Assembly: GCA_002305575.1 (NCBI GenBank)
Contig: DBPP01000012.1
Location: forward strand, 25,266-80,850
Direction of reading: 5' to 3'
DNA length: 55,585 bases
From: Ruminococcaceae bacterium UBA1417
GTDB taxonomy: Bacteria; Bacillota; Clostridia; Oscillospirales; Acutalibacteraceae
Part shown: positions 33,288 through 42,130 of the stretch, piece by piece
How positions within the stretch are numbered: position 1 is the first letter of the stretch
Layout: each line of letters starts with the position of its first letter
The notes under the pieces: model-generated
What the model was told of the DNA's origin: nothing
What the model saw: only the letters and a program-made list of their open reading frames with translations
Database searches by the model: none
Translations under genes and position numbers: made by a program

Positions 33288-35720
33288 ATGGAACCAGGAA
33301 AAACAGGAGCGGGACGTCCGGAGAAACTGACGGATCTCAGGACGGGTTTGACTGCGCAGGCCGTGCAGGAACGGCTTGCGCGTGGTTTGAGCAATGCCGA
33401 TGAGGGCATCAAAACCAAAACGGAAAAGCAGATTATTCTGGAGAACACCTTTACCTTTTTTAATATTCTAAACTTCGTGCTGGCTTTCTTTGTCCTCTTG
33501 GTCGGCTCCTTTAAGAACCTGCTGTTTCTCGGCGTGATTTTTTCGAATGCCGCAATCGGCTCGTTTCAGGGAATACGTGCAAAGCGCACGATCGATAAAC
33601 TGTCGCTGATCTCTGCGCCGAAGGCCACAGTACTGCGCGACGGTGCGCTGCGCAGCATAGCGGTGCATGAAATTGTGCTCGACGATGTGATGCAGCTTTC
33701 GAACGGCCAGCAGATCTGCGCCGATGCCGTGGTGCGGGAGGGCGAGGTGGAGGTCAACGAGTCGCTGATTACCGGCGAGAGCGACCCCGTACTGAAGCAT
33801 CCCGGCGATCCGTTGTTGTCCGGCAGCTTTATTGTTTCAGGGAGCTGTCTGGCACAGGTAGAGCATGTCGGCAAGGACAATTATGCGAACTGCATTGCCA
33901 ACGATGCGAAATACATCAAACACGCGCATTCTGAAATTTTACATGCGCTGAATTTTATCGTTAAAACCATCGGCTTTGCGTTGATACCGATCGGTTTGCT
34001 TCTGTTTGGCAAACAGTTTTTCATTTTGCACGATACGATTCAGGATGCCGTTGTCAGCTCTGTGGCCGCGATGATCGGCATGATTCCAGAGGGGCTGATT
34101 CTGCTGACGAGCGTTGTGTTTGCGGTCAGCGTCGTTCGTCTTTCGCGGTACAAAACGCTTGTGCAGGACCTGTACTGTACTGAATCGCTTGCACGAGTCG
34201 ATGTGCTCTGCCTCGATAAAACGGGAACGATCACGGAAGGGACGATGCAGGTGGATTCCATCCAACCGCTGGAGGGCCATACCGAGGCGGAGATGGCGGA
34301 GGCGCTTACCGCGCTGGTCAGCGCGCTTTCCGATGACAACCCGACCTCCAACGCCGTGCGGGCGCACTTTTCAGGGGAATCGATGTGGCGCGCGCAGGCG
34401 ATCGTACCGTTCTCCTCGGCGCGTAAGTGGAGCGGCGCGTCCTTTGAGGGGCGGGGCACCTATGTGATGGGCGCCGGCGAATTCATTCTCCGCGAGCGTT
34501 TTGACGCATTGCGTGCGCAGACGGAGACGTATGCCACGCGCGGCGAACGCGTGCTGTTGCTTGCTCGTGCGAGCGGCATGTTTGGCGCCGATAAAACGCT
34601 GCCCGAAGATATACAGGCGGTCGGTTTGATCGCCATCAGCGATAAGATCCGGCCCGAAGCGCCGCAAACGCTGCGCTACTTTGCCGAGCAGGGCGTGACG
34701 CTGAAGGTCATTTCCGGTGATAACGCCGTAACTGTGGCCAATATCGCGCAGAAGGCGGGCCTGGCGGATGCAGAAAATTATTGCGATGCCTCCCGGTTGC
34801 AGGGAGAAGAAGAAATCCGCGCCGCCATCGAACAATATACAGTTTTCGGCCGTGTGACGCCACAGCAGAAGTTGCAGTTTGTGAAGGCCCTCAAGGAAAA
34901 CGGACATACCGTCGCGATGACCGGCGACGGGGTCAACGATGTGCTCGCGCTCAAAGAGGCGGATTGCAGCATTGCAATGGCTTCCGGCAGCGATGCCGCG
35001 CGTACGGTATCGAATCTGGTGCTGCTCGATTCCAATTTTGCTTCGATGCCGCAGGTGGTCAAGGAGGGACGCCGATCCATCAACAATCTGCAGCGTTCTG
35101 CTTCGCTTTTCCTGCAAAAGACGATTTATTCGATTGTTCTGGGACTCCTGTTTATTTTTCTGCCGGCTTCTTATCCGTTTGAGCCGATTCACCTGACATT
35201 CGTCAGCGCACTGACCATCGGTGTGCCGTCCTTCATTCTGGCGCTTGAGCCGAACAGCGACCGCATCCGCGGAAACTTCCTGACGAATGTGCTCAAAAAG
35301 TCCTTTCCCTCTGCGTTGACGATGATCCTCGGCGTGCTCTTCCTCTGTCTGTTCCAGCAGCAGCTTGGCCTTACGCAGGAACAGACTTCCACGCTTTCGG
35401 TGATCGTTGCATTTGCGGTTGGCTTTATGCTGATGTTCAAACTCTGTGTACCGTTCAACGCTTTGCGTGGCGCATTGTTCGGCTCGATGATGCTGGCCTT
35501 CATACTCGGCTATGCCCTCTTCATGAATGTTTTCTCACTTGTGCAGCTGACCGCTGCGATGTTCTTCGTTTTGGTGCCGCTCCTTTTGGTGTTGATTGTA
35601 TTTATGGTACTATCCAATCACTTTATGGAACATATCGCCGAGAAACATACGAACCGATTTTTCTCTTCCGCACTTTTCCACCGTCTGCACAGCTCCGGTA
35701 AAAAACGCCGCCACACCTGA
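33288..35720 (+). CDS. Cation-transporting P-type ATPase (CtpE/Exp7-like)
   Basis: The 810-residue protein is a P-type ATPase of the inner membrane. The actuator motif is ITGESDPV, the phosphorylated aspartate is D310 in CLDKTGTITEG, and the hinge reads MTGDGVNDVLALKEADCSIA. Membrane helices lie around residues 50-85, 215-275 and 585-790. Helix 4 carries MIPEGLILL, and the opening GLTAQAVQERLARGLSN with the following region resembles CtpE/Exp7-type ATPases, linked to calcium homeostasis in other bacteria. Cation specificity here is not shown. The ATG at 33288 follows GGAAAGGG; a TTG 33 bases earlier is in frame but lacks a site. It stands alone with promoter and terminator. Confidence 0.9.
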   Translation: MEPGKTGAGRPEKLTDLRTGLTAQAVQERLARGLSNADEGIKTKTEKQIILENTFTFFNILNFVLAFFVLLVGSFKNLLFLGVIFSNAAIGSFQGIRAKRTIDKLSLISAPKATVLRDGALRSIAVHEIVLDDVMQLSNGQQICADAVVREGEVEVNESLITGESDPVLKHPGDPLLSGSFIVSGSCLAQVEHVGKDNYANCIANDAKYIKHAHSEILHALNFIVKTIGFALIPIGLLLFGKQFFILHDTIQDAVVSSVAAMIGMIPEGLILLTSVVFAVSVVRLSRYKTLVQDLYCTESLARVDVLCLDKTGTITEGTMQVDSIQPLEGHTEAEMAEALTALVSALSDDNPTSNAVRAHFSGESMWRAQAIVPFSSARKWSGASFEGRGTYVMGAGEFILRERFDALRAQTETYATRGERVLLLARASGMFGADKTLPEDIQAVGLIAISDKIRPEAPQTLRYFAEQGVTLKVISGDNAVTVANIAQKAGLADAENYCDASRLQGEEEIRAAIEQYTVFGRVTPQQKLQFVKALKENGHTVAMTGDGVNDVLALKEADCSIAMASGSDAARTVSNLVLLDSNFASMPQVVKEGRRSINNLQRSASLFLQKTIYSIVLGLLFIFLPASYPFEPIHLTFVSALTIGVPSFILALEPNSDRIRGNFLTNVLKKSFPSALTMILGVLFLCLFQQQLGLTQEQTSTLSVIVAFAVGFMLMFKLCVPFNALRGALFGSMMLAFILGYALFMNVFSLVQLTAAMFFVLVPLLLVLIVFMVLSNHFMEHIAEKHTNRFFSSALFHRLHSSGKKRRHT

Positions 35721-35725
35721 TGTTC

Positions 35726-35770
35726 GGCACCGGATGTTTCCAACATGGGAAACATCCGGTGCTGTTTCCG
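35726..35770 (+). terminator. Terminator after the P-type ATPase gene
   Basis: A long stem CACCGGATGTTTCC/GGGAAACATCCGGTG with a short AACAT loop is followed by CTGTTTCC. The hairpin is strong, the T-run is weak. Confidence 0.7.
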
Positions 35771-36377
35771 TTTATGCCGCTTGATGCCGTTGCCGCTTTT
35801 GCGCTGTTGCGCAACCGCTTTTCTGGTCGTGTTGGTGGGGGATAACGGACATCTGGGTGAATTTGTCGCTGCACAGAATTTTCATATACCCACAGCAGCG
35901 GCAGGCAGAAGAGGGAAGGCGGCAAGGAGGTCAGGGATTGAAGGCGAAGTCGCGCATCGCGGAGGCAGTCCCGTTGGCCGCGACGATGCCCCTTGGCGGG
36001 GCGATCTGCAATCAGCGGAGCGCATCGGGAAAGCGAGATTCAAACGATTTGTTGCCGACGTCGAAAGAGGGGGCGGACCAAATTGTGCCGGAGCACCTTG
36101 CTGCGCTGCGCGCACAGACCGCCGCAAGGACGGAGATTTTTTGAAAACATCGGCTGACGATCACGGCAATTCCCGCCTAATGGCAACGGAGAAGGACGAT
36201 AGGAGAAAAAGTAAGGTAAAATGGATTTGTGTTTCCCGCCTGCAGCATGGAAAACAACGGATTCAGTGAGAATCCAAACGGGTTGTTTTCCCGTCGCTCT
36301 CTGTCCGGTGAAACTGGGAGGAAGGATGACATAAGGATGTATACTTATGGCGTATAGCGGCCAATGAGAAAAAAGTA
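35771..36377. other. Region without a convincing gene
   Basis: About 600 bases between the ATPase terminator and the DUF3737 promoter. The longest open frames (plus strand 35745-36269; minus strand 35882-36127) give Arg/Gly/Ala-rich peptides with no recognisable domain and no ribosome binding site, so they are not called. The first two thirds are GC-rich, the last part AT-rich. A decayed gene or an inserted non-coding element is possible. I recognised no RNA gene, terminal repeats or transposase. Confidence 0.5.
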
Positions 36378-36407
36378 TTGTACAGACAGGAAATTTGCGC
36401 GTATAAT
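36378..36407 (+). promoter_or_regulatory. Sigma-A promoter of the DUF3737 gene
   Basis: TTGTAC (36378-36383) and a perfect TATAAT (36402-36407) are 18 bases apart; read one base later the -35 is TGTACA with 17 bases. Confidence 0.6.
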
Positions 36408-36457
36408 AAAAAGTAAAGTGAGCAAGCGGATTTCAGGAACAAGGGAAGGAAAGCACG

Positions 36458-37318
36458 ATGGGGAAGAAAACGATTGAAAAGCAAACGCTGGACGCGGAGC
36501 GCGCGTTGTACGGAGAACGGGACGCGGAGATCCGGCAATGCCGGTTCGAAGGCCCGGCGGATGGAGAGTCCGCGCTAAAGGAGTGCCGTGATATTCTGGT
36601 GCAGGCGTGTGATTTTCACCTGCGCTATCCGTTGTGGCATGTGACGAACGGCGTGGTAAAGGATTGCCGCATGACAGAAACGTGCCGTGCGGCGTTCTGG
36701 TACGACCACAATATGCGGATCGAGAGCAGCCGTCTCGGCGGCATCAAAGCCCTGCGGGAATGTGATCAGACCGTGCTTTCTGGATGCACGATCGATTCGA
36801 CCGAATTCGGCTGGTTTTGCCGCGGTCTTCAGATGCAGAATTGTTCGTTGCATTCCGAGTACCCGTTCCTCCGTACACGGGATGTGCGCATTGAACATCT
36901 GCGTATGCAGGGCAAGTATTCGTTCCAGTACGTCGAGAATGCGGTGCTGCGCCATTGTGTGCTCGATACGAAGGATGCGTTCTGGCATGGCAAAAACATC
37001 ACAGTGGAGGACAGCGTGATCCGCGGGGAGTATCTCGCCTGGTACAGCGAAAATCTTCGCCTTGTGCGGTGCAAAATTGTCGGTACGCAGCCGTTCTGCT
37101 ATGCGAAGAACCTTGTGCTTGAGGATTGCGAAATGGTCGATTGTGACCTCGCTTTCGAAAACACAACGGTGGAGGCTACGGTGCGCGGCAATATTTTGAG
37201 CGTGAAAAACCCGGCAGGCGGCCATATTACAGCAGATAGTATTGGCGAGGTGATTCTGGACGAACATCTCTGGCCGGGCGCAGCATGCCAGATTACGGAG
37301 CGGAAGGCCCGTACATAA
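36458..37318 (+). CDS. DUF3737 family beta-helix protein
   Basis: The 286-residue protein belongs to DUF3737. It is built of short repeated strands with a Cys or Ser at regular places (for example CRFEGPADGESALKECRDIL, NGVVKDCRMTETCRAAFWYD, NLVLEDCEMVDCDLAFEN), the pattern of a right-handed parallel beta-helix like pectate lyases. It has no signal peptide, so it acts in the cytoplasm. The family is widespread in gut Firmicutes and Bacteroidetes and has no known activity. GGGAAGGAAAG precedes the ATG at 36458. It has its own promoter and terminator. Confidence 0.85.
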   Translation: MGKKTIEKQTLDAERALYGERDAEIRQCRFEGPADGESALKECRDILVQACDFHLRYPLWHVTNGVVKDCRMTETCRAAFWYDHNMRIESSRLGGIKALRECDQTVLSGCTIDSTEFGWFCRGLQMQNCSLHSEYPFLRTRDVRIEHLRMQGKYSFQYVENAVLRHCVLDTKDAFWHGKNITVEDSVIRGEYLAWYSENLRLVRCKIVGTQPFCYAKNLVLEDCEMVDCDLAFENTTVEATVRGNILSVKNPAGGHITADSIGEVILDEHLWPGAACQITERKART

Positions 37319-37386
37319 AAAGGACGCAACGTGCGCGCGGGTACCCCAAGCTGCACGCTTTGCACGGTTTGAAATATTTTTTATAG

Positions 37387-37433
37387 AAAAACAGGGCGTC
37401 GTTCCAAATGTTGGCGGAACGGCGTCCTGTTTT
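37387..37433. terminator. Bidirectional terminator between DUF3737 and the AraC regulator
   Basis: AAAACAGG and CCTGTTTT bound an 18-base stem (with G-T pairs) closed by CGTTCC/GGAACG and a ten-base loop. A-runs and T-runs flank it, so it serves both convergent genes. Confidence 0.8.
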
Positions 37434-39751
37434 CAGTTCTCTTCCGGATTTTCCGATGCGCCGGATTTCGACCGCCGGTAGGCCAGCGGTGTCATTCCGA
37501 ATTTCTTCTTAAAAACAGAATAGAAATAGTTGGTGTTCAGAATACCGATGGATTCGCTGATCTGATTGATCGGCAGCTTGGTTTCCGTCAGAAGCTGCGC
37601 GGCTTTGCGCATGCGGACGTTGGCCAGATAGTCATTGAAGCTGTATGTCGTATGGGCTGTGAAGGTCTTTCCGAAATAAGCGGGGGAAAGGCCGACCATT
37701 TCGGCCAGCATCCGCAGGGAAAGATCGGGATTGGCATAGTTTTTCTCGATGTACTTGCGGGCCGTTTCGGCGGCCTGTTCATTGCCGTACTTGCGGCTCA
37801 AGCTCAAATGGCGGATCAGCAGATCCAGAAATTCCATGCATTTGCGGCGCAGCAGATAAACGTTTTGCAGATTCGGATTGATTTCATTGAGCTTGTCCAT
37901 CAGCTGCCTGTAGGTGTCGTCGTCCGAAAAGGTAGAGGAAAAGCTGTCCATCAGCGTCATCATCACATGGTTGAAATAGGTGATGGCGGTGCGAAAGCTG
38001 ACGTTGATCATGTAGGAAAGCGCGAGATCAAATTCCTGCGAGCAGGCATTCAGATCCTCGTTGCGCACGTGCTCGGCCAGCTTGATATACAGCTTGTTGT
38101 GATACTGGTTGAGATTTTCTGTTTGGGAAATCTCATCCGCAAAGAACACCTTGCCGTGGTTGCGGATGGTGGAGGATTCAAGTGCGATGGTGGTTGCCTC
38201 ATAGCACATGTTGATGTTTGCGGCGGTTTCAACGATATTGCCGATACAAATGGTGGTTTCCATATCAAATTCCGCCGCCATCACGTCAATGACGCGGTGC
38301 AATTCCACGTCCATACGCTTCGGAAACTCGTTTTGGCGCAGCGGCAGGAGAACAGCCAGCATATTTTTGGAATTCCGATACGTGGAAATGCTGCCAAAGT
38401 GCCCCATAACTTCGCTCACAATATTTTCCAGCGCGTAGCTGCAAATAAAATAGCTGGAGTCATCTGGCCCAAGCACATTTTCACGCGAGACACAGTTGAT
38501 CATGACGATGGAGTAATACGGGGCGAGCAGGTTGATGTTGAATTTCTGATAGACCTCCAGATAATTCGGAATGAGCTCGGATTCGCCGTGCAGAAGGCGC
38601 TGCATGATGCGTTTTTTCGAATCCGAATAAGAGGAAATCAACCCTTGTTCCAGCTTATCGGCTTTGGCATACATATCGGAAAAGGCGCGGCTGAGTTGGT
38701 CCAGCTCGTTCCCGGCGCGGCGGTCGGTCGAAGGCTTCTTCACATAATTGCGGTAGAGGACCTCGATGGGCGCTGAAAGCCGCGCGCTGGTGCGGCAGGA
38801 AATGGCAATGCCAATGCCCAGCACCAGCAAACCGGAAAGCAGTGTCAACGCGGCGAGCTGGGGAAGACTGCTGAAAATGTTGGAATACGGCACGATGTTC
38901 ACAATGGTGAAACCCGACATATCGGAGCAGGCGTAGGTCACCAACGCACTGGTGCCGTCCCCGAGCCGCTGGGAAAAGGAGCCGGAGCTACCGGTCAATT
39001 CCTGCATCTTGTCGAAATCCAGGCTGACATAGGTCGACTGCGTGAAGTCTTGCCCGTCGTCATAGGCGGTATTCGAGGAGAATACGTTTCCCTCGCGGTC
39101 GAGCAGAAGCACTTGCTGGAATCCATTGGAAGTGCGCAAATTGGCGATGGCCTGTGTAAGATAGTCTTCGTCCACGTCGATCACCGCAAGATCTGGGGCA
39201 CCGGAATTCCGCACCTGCAAGCGGAAAATAAAGGAATATACATATTGGGTTTTCATCTGCTGTGTTGCGTAGTTGGGACCGATCAGCCGCAGCGTGCAGG
39301 CGTCGCCATAAGTATCCGACAGCAAATCATAATAGTATTTGACATCGGCTTCAGTCAGGAAATCCGCCGTGGAACTGGAAATAAAGCGGTTGGAAGCCGA
39401 ATTGTAGAAGCTTACGTAGCGCACGTAAGGGGTAGCGGTCTGCATTTCACGCAACTTAATTGCTGCGGAAACTTCTTTCAGGCGGTCGAAGGAGGTTGTG
39501 GAAAGGCAGCCGTTTGTTGTGGAGTTCTGTAAAATCTGGTTGCTGATGGAGCGCATCTGCTCATACAGCAGGTCGGTCATTTCACACACCTGCTCCAGCT
39601 GACCGATGGAGGACGCCCTGGCGGCGCTGATCTGCATATTGGAATACAACGAGAATACAATGGTGATGATCATGACAATGGTCAGGGAAATGACAAAGAA
39701 AAAACTGATTAGATATCGCCAAAACAGCTTGTTATGGTATTTGGTTTTCAA
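37433..39751 (-). CDS. Membrane-bound AraC-family regulator of the sugar transport locus
   Basis: This 772-residue protein has a membrane helix at residues 14-36, an outer sensory region of about 260 residues (Cache-like), a second helix near 298-320, a HAMP-like linker, a long cytoplasmic middle part and a C-terminal pair of AraC helix-turn-helix motifs (about 670-765; LSLRMLAEMVGLSPAYFGKT and NQISESIGILNTNYFYSVFK). Such one-component sensors typically control adjacent LplB/YtcP/lipoprotein sugar ABC transporters in Firmicutes. That is the arrangement here, with the importer divergently transcribed. The start is TTG at 39751, preceded by GAGGCGGG. It probably detects an extracellular oligosaccharide directly or through the binding protein. 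Confidence 0.9.
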   Translation of the reverse strand: MKTKYHNKLFWRYLISFFFVISLTIVMIITIVFSLYSNMQISAARASSIGQLEQVCEMTDLLYEQMRSISNQILQNSTTNGCLSTTSFDRLKEVSAAIKLREMQTATPYVRYVSFYNSASNRFISSSTADFLTEADVKYYYDLLSDTYGDACTLRLIGPNYATQQMKTQYVYSFIFRLQVRNSGAPDLAVIDVDEDYLTQAIANLRTSNGFQQVLLLDREGNVFSSNTAYDDGQDFTQSTYVSLDFDKMQELTGSSGSFSQRLGDGTSALVTYACSDMSGFTIVNIVPYSNIFSSLPQLAALTLLSGLLVLGIGIAISCRTSARLSAPIEVLYRNYVKKPSTDRRAGNELDQLSRAFSDMYAKADKLEQGLISSYSDSKKRIMQRLLHGESELIPNYLEVYQKFNINLLAPYYSIVMINCVSRENVLGPDDSSYFICSYALENIVSEVMGHFGSISTYRNSKNMLAVLLPLRQNEFPKRMDVELHRVIDVMAAEFDMETTICIGNIVETAANINMCYEATTIALESSTIRNHGKVFFADEISQTENLNQYHNKLYIKLAEHVRNEDLNACSQEFDLALSYMINVSFRTAITYFNHVMMTLMDSFSSTFSDDDTYRQLMDKLNEINPNLQNVYLLRRKCMEFLDLLIRHLSLSRKYGNEQAAETARKYIEKNYANPDLSLRMLAEMVGLSPAYFGKTFTAHTTYSFNDYLANVRMRKAAQLLTETKLPINQISESIGILNTNYFYSVFKKKFGMTPLAYRRSKSGASENPEEN

Positions 39752-39839
39752 TACAAAACACCCGCCTCAACAATCGAAACGAAAAAACAAATAAAAATGA
39801 AAAAATGCACAGAACGTGAAAATACATCCGTACAAATTT

Positions 39840-39868
39840 ATAATAGACGCTTTTTTCTAAAAAAGCAA
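39840..39868 (-). promoter_or_regulatory. Promoter of the AraC regulator with a palindromic spacer
   Basis: On the minus strand, -35 TTGCTT (39863-39868) and -10 TATTAT (39840-39845) are 17 bases apart. The spacer contains the perfect inverted repeat GCTTTTTT-ct-AAAAAAGC at 39849-39866, a possible operator. The 415-base gap 39752-40166 otherwise holds AT-rich leader sequence and the promoter at 40027. Confidence 0.5.
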
Positions 39869-40026
39869 GGTCCGGAAATCAGAAAATTCCCCATTCAGTT
39901 CAAAAAAGGAGAACGGGGAAAGATGAAAATCAAATTTTTGCAGAAAGTCGAAAAAAATGAAGTAGACAGAAAAACAGAAAATTTAGGAGAAAACTTAATT
40001 TTTGTAGTGAACGTGAAAAATAGCAG

Positions 40027-40055
40027 TTTACACTTTGTTCACGGAATGGTAGAAT
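40027..40055 (+). promoter_or_regulatory. Promoter of the sugar ABC transporter operon
   Basis: The -35 box TTTACA (40027-40032) and -10 box TAGAAT (40050-40055) are 17 bases apart. The -10 region is part of a direct repeat. Confidence 0.6.
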
Positions 40056-40077
40056 ACAACAGAATGGTAGAATACAA
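40044..40077 (+). repeat. Direct repeat covering the -10 region of the transporter promoter
   Basis: GAATGGTAGAATACAA occurs at 40044-40059 and again, identical, at 40062-40077, an 18-base period. Each copy contains TAGAAT. The second copy has no -35 box at the right distance, so it is either a duplicated -10 region or a pair of regulator half-sites two helical turns or slightly less apart. Confidence 0.75.
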
Positions 40078-40166
40078 TTGTTGAGAGAATCAAGGGTCCA
40101 ACGAAACAATTGAGCAACAGAGCGGATCCGAACTGTAAAGATCTCACAGAAAGGGTGATGGAAGAT

Positions 40167-41123
40167 ATGAGTAAGGCGTCGGCGGTGATGGATGTCGGTG
40201 TCGGAAAGAAACGGGTAAACCCTATTCGGGAGCTTTGGCAGAACAAGTTCTTGTATCTGTTGGCATTGCCGGCAATCGTGTATACCTTTATTTTTTCCTA
40301 TCTCACTTTGCCGTACATTGCGATTGCATTTGAGAAGTTCAACTATAAGACGGGCATTATGAGTCCGTTTGTCGGCTTCAGCAATTTTGAGTATTTCTTC
40401 AAATCCAGCTGGGCTTGGACGGTGACGCGCAATACGCTGGTCATCAATATTCTTTTCCTGCTGGTGGGTACGGTTTGCGCCGTGGTTTTGGCCATCGTAC
40501 TCAACGAGGTTAAGGCCAAGCGGTTCCTGAAAACCTCGCAGTCCATGATGCTTTTTCCCTACTTTATTTCCTGGGTTATTGTCAGCTATATGCTGCAGGG
40601 CATCCTCGGCACGGATACAGGCCTTGTCAACAATATGATTGTGGCGGCCGGCGGTTCCCGCATCAACTTCTATTCGACGCCGAGCTATTGGTATCCGATT
40701 CTCCTTTTGCTCAACATCTGGAAGAACACCGGATACAATACAATCGTTTACCTGGCGGCGATCACCGGTATCGACGAGGGTCTGTATGAGGCCGCATACA
40801 TCGACGGTGCCACGCGCTTCAAGCGTATCATTTATATCACGATTCCGCTGTTGACCCCGACGATCTGCATTATGACGTTGATGTCGGTCGGCCGTATTTT
40901 CTACGGTGATTTCGGTATGCTCTATGCGATTATCCGCGACAACAGCTCGCTGATGCCGATTGCGGAGGTCATCGATACCTACGTGTACCGCACATTCAAG
41001 AACACGGGTGACCCGAGCCTTTCCATGGCTATCGGTCTCTATCAGTCTGTCGTCGGCTTCATTCTGGTCTTTACAGCCAACTGGATCGTCAGAAAGAAGT
41101 TCCCCGAAGGTGCGTTGTTCTAA
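40167..41123 (+). CDS. Sugar ABC transporter permease (LplB-like)
   Basis: The 318-residue protein is a binding-protein-dependent transport permease with six membrane helices (first at about residues 30-55, LYLLALPAIVYTFIFSYLTL). The ATPase-contact (EAA) loop reads EAAYIDGATRFKRIIYITIP. It belongs to the LplB/polysaccharide-permease group that imports oligosaccharides, sharing a genome-encoded MsmX-type ATPase rather than one in the operon. AAAGGG lies 11 bases before the ATG at 40167; two earlier in-frame starts are closer to the promoter and less well placed. It is the first gene of the operon with a second permease and a binding protein. Confidence 0.9.
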   Translation: MSKASAVMDVGVGKKRVNPIRELWQNKFLYLLALPAIVYTFIFSYLTLPYIAIAFEKFNYKTGIMSPFVGFSNFEYFFKSSWAWTVTRNTLVINILFLLVGTVCAVVLAIVLNEVKAKRFLKTSQSMMLFPYFISWVIVSYMLQGILGTDTGLVNNMIVAAGGSRINFYSTPSYWYPILLLLNIWKNTGYNTIVYLAAITGIDEGLYEAAYIDGATRFKRIIYITIPLLTPTICIMTLMSVGRIFYGDFGMLYAIIRDNSSLMPIAEVIDTYVYRTFKNTGDPSLSMAIGLYQSVVGFILVFTANWIVRKKFPEGALF

Positions 41124-41142
41124 TCAGGAAAGGAGTTGCGCT

Positions 41143-42069
41143 ATGAACGCTACGGTTATGGCGGCACAGCCGTCCACACCCAACAATAAGATTAAGCGGA
41201 GCACCGGAGAGAGCATCGGCACGTTCTTCATTTACCTGGTCGTGTTCCTGTTTGCAGTGATGTGCATTCTGCCGTTTATTCTGGTCATTATCGTTTCCTT
41301 CTCGAGCGAGAAATCCATCACGCTGAACGGTTATTCGTTCTGGCCGAGCGAATGGTCTACGGCAGCCTACAACATGCTCTTTCTACCGTCTTCTGCAGTA
41401 CCGCAGGCGTATCTGGTCACCGGTATTTCCACGGTTTTCGGTACCCTAGTCGCTACGTTTATCACATTTGGCGCCGGTTATACGCTGGCGAACCGGTCCT
41501 GCCGGTACAGAAATGGCCTGTCCCTGTATTTCTATGTTACGATGGTCTTTTCTGCCGGCCTGGTGCCCTGGTACATGATGTGTAAGTCGCTGAACTGCTA
41601 CGACAACATCTGGGCGCTGATTGTTCCGTCGCTGATGTTCAATCCGTTTAACATGTTCCTCGTGCGCAATTTTGTGCGCGGTATTCCGGCGGAGCTCAAC
41701 GAATCGGCAAAAATTGACGGCGCGGGTGAAGTGCGCATTGCTTTCTCCATTTTCTTCCCGCTGTGTCTGCCGGTTCTGGCGACGATCGCACTGTTCTACG
41801 CCATCGGTTACTGGAACAACTACTTCAACGCCGTCATGCTGGTGAATAACGAAGATTATTACAGCCTGCAGATGCTGCTTTTCAAGATCCAGTCCGAAAT
41901 TACGGCGCTCAGCAACCTTTCGGCCGGTGCTATGCAGACGGTCAACCCGCCGAAGGAAAGCTTCAAGATGGCGACGTCCGTTATCACAATGGGCCCGATC
42001 ATCATTCTGTATCCGTTCCTGCAAAAATACTTTGTCAAAGGCATGGTTGTCGGTGCAGTTAAGGGTTAA
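41143..42069 (+). CDS. Carbohydrate ABC transporter permease (YtcP/LplC-like)
   Basis: This 308-residue second permease has six membrane helices (first IGTFFIYLVVFLFAVMCILP near residues 26-45). The EAA loop is ESAKIDGAGEVRIAFSIFFP. It pairs with the LplB-like permease encoded 19 bases upstream; both form the channel for an oligosaccharide. GGAAAGGAG precedes the ATG at 41143. The insertion between the last helices (about residues 245-280) is typical of YtcP proteins. No ATPase gene is in the operon. Confidence 0.9.
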   Translation: MNATVMAAQPSTPNNKIKRSTGESIGTFFIYLVVFLFAVMCILPFILVIIVSFSSEKSITLNGYSFWPSEWSTAAYNMLFLPSSAVPQAYLVTGISTVFGTLVATFITFGAGYTLANRSCRYRNGLSLYFYVTMVFSAGLVPWYMMCKSLNCYDNIWALIVPSLMFNPFNMFLVRNFVRGIPAELNESAKIDGAGEVRIAFSIFFPLCLPVLATIALFYAIGYWNNYFNAVMLVNNEDYYSLQMLLFKIQSEITALSNLSAGAMQTVNPPKESFKMATSVITMGPIIILYPFLQKYFVKGMVVGAVKG

Positions 42070-42130
42070 ACACGGTATTTACGGCTTAGGCCGATAAATC
42101 AAATACATCTTTTAAGGAGTGAAGTAAGCA

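Noticed and set aside
35745..36269. 174-codon plus-strand open frame
   Set aside because: It begins inside the ATPase terminator hairpin, has no ribosome site and gives an Arg/Gly-rich peptide without similarity I recognise.
40044..40077. Possible CRISPR-like repeat
   Set aside because: Only two copies with a two-base gap and no spacers; it is a promoter duplication.
39923..40084. Short plus-strand frame starting MKIKFLQKVEKNE after an AGGAG-like site
   Set aside because: It would run through the promoter of the transporter operon and the direct repeat, and its sequence is low-complexity; more likely leader DNA.
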